Assembly: GCF_014645195.1 (NCBI RefSeq) | Contig: NZ_BMLK01000014.1 | Coordinates: 83,681 to 147,680 of the forward strand | From: Novosphingobium indicum | Lineage (GTDB): Bacteria; Pseudomonadota; Alphaproteobacteria; Sphingomonadales; Sphingomonadaceae | DNA length: 64,000 nt | Direction: 5' to 3' | In this document: positions 60,796-64,000 of the stretch, piece by piece | How the letters are laid out: each line of letters opens with the position of its first letter | Position numbering within the stretch: the first letter of the stretch is position 1 | The notes under the pieces: model-generated | Told to the model about the DNA's origin: nothing | What the model saw: only the letters and a program-made list of their open reading frames with translations | Database searches by the model: none | Made by a program: the position numbers and the translations under genes

Positions 60796-62013
60796 ATGGC
60801 CGTGATGACCGACCAGGATACCGCGAGTGAGCTCAAGCTGACTCCGCCCGATCCCGTGCCGGCCGTTCAGCCCGAGCGCGCCGCAGGGCTCGTGCCGGTG
60901 GACGAGGATCAGAAGACCAGGCTGCAGGTTCGGGTTGACGAATTCGTCGACGATCTGGTGACGCAGGATTCCAATTCGCCCGAGTTCGGCCGCCGCGTCG
61001 ATCAGATCACCAACATGGGTCGGCGCGAGATCGCCGAGGCCGCGGGCCATTCCAACCGCTTCCTCGACCGGCCGATCCGGGCGATGGACAAGGACACCGG
61101 CGTCGGCGCCGACCTTGCCGAGCTGCGCCGCACCGTCGAGGACCTCGATCCCTCGACCAAGGGCGACTTGCTTTCGAAGCGCAAGATTTTCGGGATCATT
61201 CCGTTCGGATCGAAGCTGCGCAATTATTTCGAGGGCTACCAGAGCGCGCAGGGCCACATCAGCGCGATCCTCACCCGCCTGCAGGGCGGCAAGGACGAAC
61301 TGCTGATGGACAACGCCGCCATCGATGTCGAACGGCAGAACCTCTGGGCGGCCATGGGCAAGCTGGAACAGATGGTCTTCATGTCCAAGGCGCTCGACGA
61401 GGCGCTGGAGAAGAAGGCCGAGGATCTCGACCACACCGATCCGGCGAAGGCAAAGGCCGTGCGCGAATCCGCTTTGTTCTACGTGCGTCAGCGCACGCAG
61501 GACCTGCTGACGCAGATGGCCGTCTCGGTGCAGGGCTACCTCGCGCTCGATCTCGTCAAGAAGAACAATGTCGAACTGATCAAGGGCGTGGACCGCGCTT
61601 CCACAACCACTGTCGGCGCGCTGCGCACGGCGGTCACGGTGGCACAGGCGATGGCCAACCAGCGGCTGGTGCTCGACCAGATCACCGCGCTCAACACCAC
61701 GACCGCGAACATCATCGACAGCACAGGCCAGATGCTGAAGGACAACACCGCGCGCATCCACGAGCAGGCCGCCAGCGCGACGATCCCGCTGGAGACGCTG
61801 AGCCGCGCGTTCCAGAACATCTATGACACGATGGATTCGATCGACACCTTCAAGCTCAAGGCGCTCGATTCCATGAAGCAGACCGTCACCTCGCTCGAAG
61901 GCGAGATCGGCAAGTCCAAGGCCTATATCGCCCGCGCGCAGGGCCAGTCGGAAGGCATCGCTGCCGGTGATGACACCGCCGCCCGGAACCTGTTGGAGTC
62001 GCTGGACCAGTAA
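60796..62013 (+). CDS. telA: TelA family toxic-anion resistance protein
   Basis: 405-residue, largely alpha-helical and coiled-coil protein of the TelA/KlaA family (PGSLRNYFEGYQSAQ-like region, LRTAVTVAQAMANQRLVLDQITALNTTT). Linked to tellurite and cell-envelope stress resistance; mechanism uncertain. Two membrane-protein genes follow, the usual TelA company. No signal peptide. Confidence 0.9.
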   Translation: MAVMTDQDTASELKLTPPDPVPAVQPERAAGLVPVDEDQKTRLQVRVDEFVDDLVTQDSNSPEFGRRVDQITNMGRREIAEAAGHSNRFLDRPIRAMDKDTGVGADLAELRRTVEDLDPSTKGDLLSKRKIFGIIPFGSKLRNYFEGYQSAQGHISAILTRLQGGKDELLMDNAAIDVERQNLWAAMGKLEQMVFMSKALDEALEKKAEDLDHTDPAKAKAVRESALFYVRQRTQDLLTQMAVSVQGYLALDLVKKNNVELIKGVDRASTTTVGALRTAVTVAQAMANQRLVLDQITALNTTTANIIDSTGQMLKDNTARIHEQAASATIPLETLSRAFQNIYDTMDSIDTFKLKALDSMKQTVTSLEGEIGKSKAYIARAQGQSEGIAAGDDTAARNLLESLDQ

Positions 62014-62040
62014 CCGATGGCAACGACCCGCACGATCCTC

Positions 62041-62171
62041 AAATCCTCCCTGTTCCGCTTGCGGAATGGGGAGGTGGCAGCGACGCAGTCGCTGACGGAG
62101 GGAGGCTTACCCCTCCACCACCCGCTACACGGGCGGTCCCCCTCCCCATCGCTGCGCGACAGGGAGGATTT
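62041..62171. repeat. 131-bp palindromic repeat after telA
   Basis: Perfect 13-bp terminal inverted repeats, AAATCCTCCCTGT (62041-62053) and ACAGGGAGGATTT (62159-62171), with internal GGGGAGGTGG/CCACC pairing. It fills most of the gap between telA and the next gene. Confidence 0.75.
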
Positions 62172-62192
62172 CCCGGTGGAGGCTGTATAGCA

Positions 62193-62900
62193 ATGGCACA
62201 CCCGCCCGCCCGCATATCCCAGGAAATCGTCCGTGCCGCCCGCCGGCAGCGCGCCGCGCGTCTGTACGAGGCGCGCAAGGAGCGCTGGCGTTTCCGCCTG
62301 CGCCGCCTGCGCCGCGCTTTCCTGGCACTTACCGGAATCTGGATCGCGACGCTGGTGACCGCGCTGGCGCTGGGCGGCCTGCCGTTCATGGCGACGGTTC
62401 TGTCGATCCTGCTGGGCATTGCCGTCTTCACGCTGTTGGCCGTCTATCCCGCCACGCCGCGTACCAATGCCGGTGACCTTGAAAGTGCAAGTCTGACCGA
62501 ACTGGCCGGTTCGGCTGAACTGTGGCTGGAAGGAAAGCGCCGCGCGCTGCCCAATGCCGCGATCGATGCCATCGACATGATCGGTGTGCGCCTCGAACAG
62601 ATCGCGCCGCAGCTTGCCATGCTGGAAGAAACCGGCCCCGCCGCGCGCGAGGTGCGCAAGCTGCTGTCCGAGCATCTGCCCGGACTGGTGGACAGCTACA
62701 CCCGCATTCCGCCCGCGCTGCGCAGCAAGCCGGGTACGGGTGGCACCACGCCGTCCGAGCAACTGGTCGATGGCCTTTGCGTCATTTCCGAAGAGATCGA
62801 GGCTATGAGCGTCGACCTCTCGCGCAACGATATCGACGGTCTCGCGACGCGTAACCGCTTCCTTGAAACGAAGTACGTCGACGCGCGGGAGCGTGGCTGA
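62193..62900 (+). CDS. TelA-associated XpaC-like membrane protein
   Basis: 235 residues: a basic N-terminus (RRQRAARLYEARKERWRFRL), two close hydrophobic helices (about residues 45-90), then a helical cytosolic region (IDMIGVRLEQIAPQLAMLEE... LPGLVDSYTRIPPALRSK... LVDGLCVISEEIEAM). This arrangement resembles the XpaC (bromo-chloroindolyl phosphate hydrolysis) family often found with TelA. Function unknown. It abuts the next gene (GATG overlap). Confidence 0.65.
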   Translation: MAHPPARISQEIVRAARRQRAARLYEARKERWRFRLRRLRRAFLALTGIWIATLVTALALGGLPFMATVLSILLGIAVFTLLAVYPATPRTNAGDLESASLTELAGSAELWLEGKRRALPNAAIDAIDMIGVRLEQIAPQLAMLEETGPAAREVRKLLSEHLPGLVDSYTRIPPALRSKPGTGGTTPSEQLVDGLCVISEEIEAMSVDLSRNDIDGLATRNRFLETKYVDARERG

Positions 62901-63538
62901 TGTTCGACCTGGCGCTGCAGCCGGAAGGGCTGCCGTTCTCGGTCGCACTGGCCGTCGTTGCGCTGCTGGCGCTGCTGCAGGTAATCGGCCTCGGCGACAT
63001 GCTGGGAGCGGATACCGACGTCGACGTGGATGTGGACGTCGATGGCGACATGGGCGTCGATGCCGGACTGCTCTCGCTGCTGGGCATCGGCCGCGTGCCG
63101 TTCATGATGTGGCTGATGATCCTGCTCTCGCTTTTCGGCGTGATCGGGCTGGCCGGGCAACACTTTCTGGAAGCGCTCACTGGCGCGGCGTGGTCGCCAT
63201 GGTTGGTGAGCGCGGGCTCCGCGTTCGTGTCGCTCCCCGCCACCGGCGCCATTTCCCGCCCGCTGGGACGTATGCTGCCCAAGGACGAGACCACCGCCAT
63301 CAACGTCTCGGCGCTAGTCGGTCGCGAGGCGGAAGTGGTCATCGGCACGGCCTCTGCGGGCAATCCGGCGCGGGCGAAGGTGACCGACCATTTCGGCCAG
63401 ACGCACTACGTGATGCTCGAGCCCGACAACGCGGACCAGCGTTTCGTGCAGAGCGAGAAAGTGCTGATCGTGCGGCGCGAGGGCGAGCTGTTCAAGGCCA
63501 TCGCGCGCGGCGATCACTACCTGCCGCGGCTGGATTGA
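62900..63538 (+). CDS. YqiJ-like membrane protein with OB-fold domain
   Basis: 212 residues: N-terminal helix, a striking Asp-Val repeat (ADTDVDVDVDVDGDMGVD, residues ~36-53), two more membrane helices, and a C-terminal OB-fold/NfeD-like domain (VSALVGREAEVVIGTASAGN... HYVMLEPDN... VLIVRREGELFKAI). YqiJ partners a flotillin (YqiK) in enterobacteria; no flotillin is seen before the window ends. It is probably co-transcribed with the XpaC-like gene. Confidence 0.75.
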   Translation: MFDLALQPEGLPFSVALAVVALLALLQVIGLGDMLGADTDVDVDVDVDGDMGVDAGLLSLLGIGRVPFMMWLMILLSLFGVIGLAGQHFLEALTGAAWSPWLVSAGSAFVSLPATGAISRPLGRMLPKDETTAINVSALVGREAEVVIGTASAGNPARAKVTDHFGQTHYVMLEPDNADQRFVQSEKVLIVRREGELFKAIARGDHYLPRLD

Positions 63539-63684
63539 GCGATCCCAGGAATAAGGCGTGAACCGCCACGTTAGTCTCAATTGATACGGGCATTAAATAA
63601 TTGCCATCGCAAGGGCGCTGTGACCGCAAAAGTTGATTGCCGCAAGTGACTGTATATGTTGCTCTGGCAATAATGGGGCGGCAC

Positions 63685-63984
63685 ATGGCACGAAAACCGA
63701 GTAACGCAGCCGAAATTAAGTCTGAAGTAGGTGATGGGAAGGGCACTTCCAAGACCGAAACGGCATTGAAGAAAAGGCGTTCGCAACGGTCTTTTCCAGC
63801 TTCTACCTTTGAAGAACCACTTGAGTTTGCTTCGGCAATTTTTCGAATCGGTAGCGGTCAGGCTGTAAAGCGGTTGACGCTTTTTGATCAACTCGGCAAA
63901 TCGCCGGAGAGCGGCGGCTCTCGCCAATTGATCATTAGAGCGGTTTTCGATCATTCTGGTTCGTACCCGCATGATTTGAAGTAG
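63685..63984 (+). CDS. Small protein, possibly a truncated gene
   Basis: 99 residues, basic N-terminus (ARKPSNAAEI... ALKKRRSQRSFPASTFEEPL) then EFASAIFRIGSGQAVKRLTLFDQLGKSPESGGSRQLI. The FEEPLEFA...RLTLFDQLGKSPESG..SRQ segment looks like the start of a longer family of unknown function that I recall only vaguely; after SRQLI the likeness stops and the frame soon ends. The DNA is clearly less GC-rich than the rest. It may be a broken or recombined gene at the border of an accessory region. Confidence 0.45.
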   Translation: MARKPSNAAEIKSEVGDGKGTSKTETALKKRRSQRSFPASTFEEPLEFASAIFRIGSGQAVKRLTLFDQLGKSPESGGSRQLIIRAVFDHSGSYPHDLK

Positions 63985-64000
63985 TTGGCGCATTCGTGGG

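Overview
The window is GC-rich DNA from an alphaproteobacterium, most likely a sphingomonad (Novosphingobium/Sphingobium/Sphingomonas type). The basis is the ~1,580-residue NAD-glutamate dehydrogenase, a TonB-dependent receptor with an EIVVTG box, a Zymomonas-like GH68 enzyme, and several intergenic palindromic repeat families of a kind I associate with sphingomonads. No rRNA, tRNA, CRISPR array, prophage or insertion sequence was found. Assignments come from reading the sequence; no database search was run.

Layout. (a) 1-2908: sucrose use. An MFS sugar transporter (cut by the left edge) diverges from a GH68 levansucrase/fructosyltransferase and a ROK fructokinase, with a LacI-type palindrome between them. 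(b) 3149-16739: amino-acid catabolism. NAD-GDH; a phenylalanine/tyrosine operon (phhA-hppD-VOC protein-maiA) with a divergent Lrp/AsnC regulator; an unknown small protein; an orphan formylglycine-generating enzyme; fumarase C; and an amino-acid dehydrogenase with its own divergent Lrp/AsnC regulator. (c) 16981-37979: a ~21-kb, co-directional, mostly stop/start-overlapping purine catabolic superoperon. Its products transport purines (BASS-HpxX fusion, AzgA-like NCS2), deaminate adenine and guanine, oxidise hypoxanthine and xanthine (XdhABC), and open urate stepwise through PuuD, UraH, UraD, PuuE, allantoate amidohydrolase and ureidoglycine-glyoxylate aminotransferase to oxalurate. HpxX, HpxY, HpxW and HpxZ then handle oxalurate and oxamate. 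(d) 38133-48789: a LOG-family hydrolase, a purine-type phosphoribosyltransferase, a LysR regulator, and a second purine block made of an exported adenosine deaminase, a TonB receptor, an exported NUP-family nucleoside protein, 8-oxoguanine deaminase and a urate/xanthine permease. (e) 48813-55352, minus strand: an operon of unknown function encoding a diheme DUF1587/1592/1588/1585 protein, a Tat-exported DUF1552 protein, an exported ankyrin protein, a c-type cytochrome and a b561-type membrane cytochrome. (f) 55595-59355: all four acetyl-CoA carboxylase subunits together (accD-accB-accC-accA). (g) 59848-64000: fdhD, a TelA/XpaC-like/YqiJ-like membrane-stress set, and a lower-GC end with a possibly truncated gene.

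How it fits together. Exported nucleoside enzymes plus a TonB receptor suggest that nucleosides or purines are captured and pre-processed outside the cytoplasm, imported by two NCS2 permeases, and degraded completely for nitrogen. A 39-bp motif, 33/39 identical, lies upstream of both the superoperon and the lysR/adenosine-deaminase pair, so the LysR protein may control the whole purine regulon. The points most worth checking are the transporter-HpxX fusion, the shared motif, the nucleoside-capture block, the DUF1592/DUF1552/cytochrome operon, and a palindromic repeat translated into the end of the DUF1592 gene.
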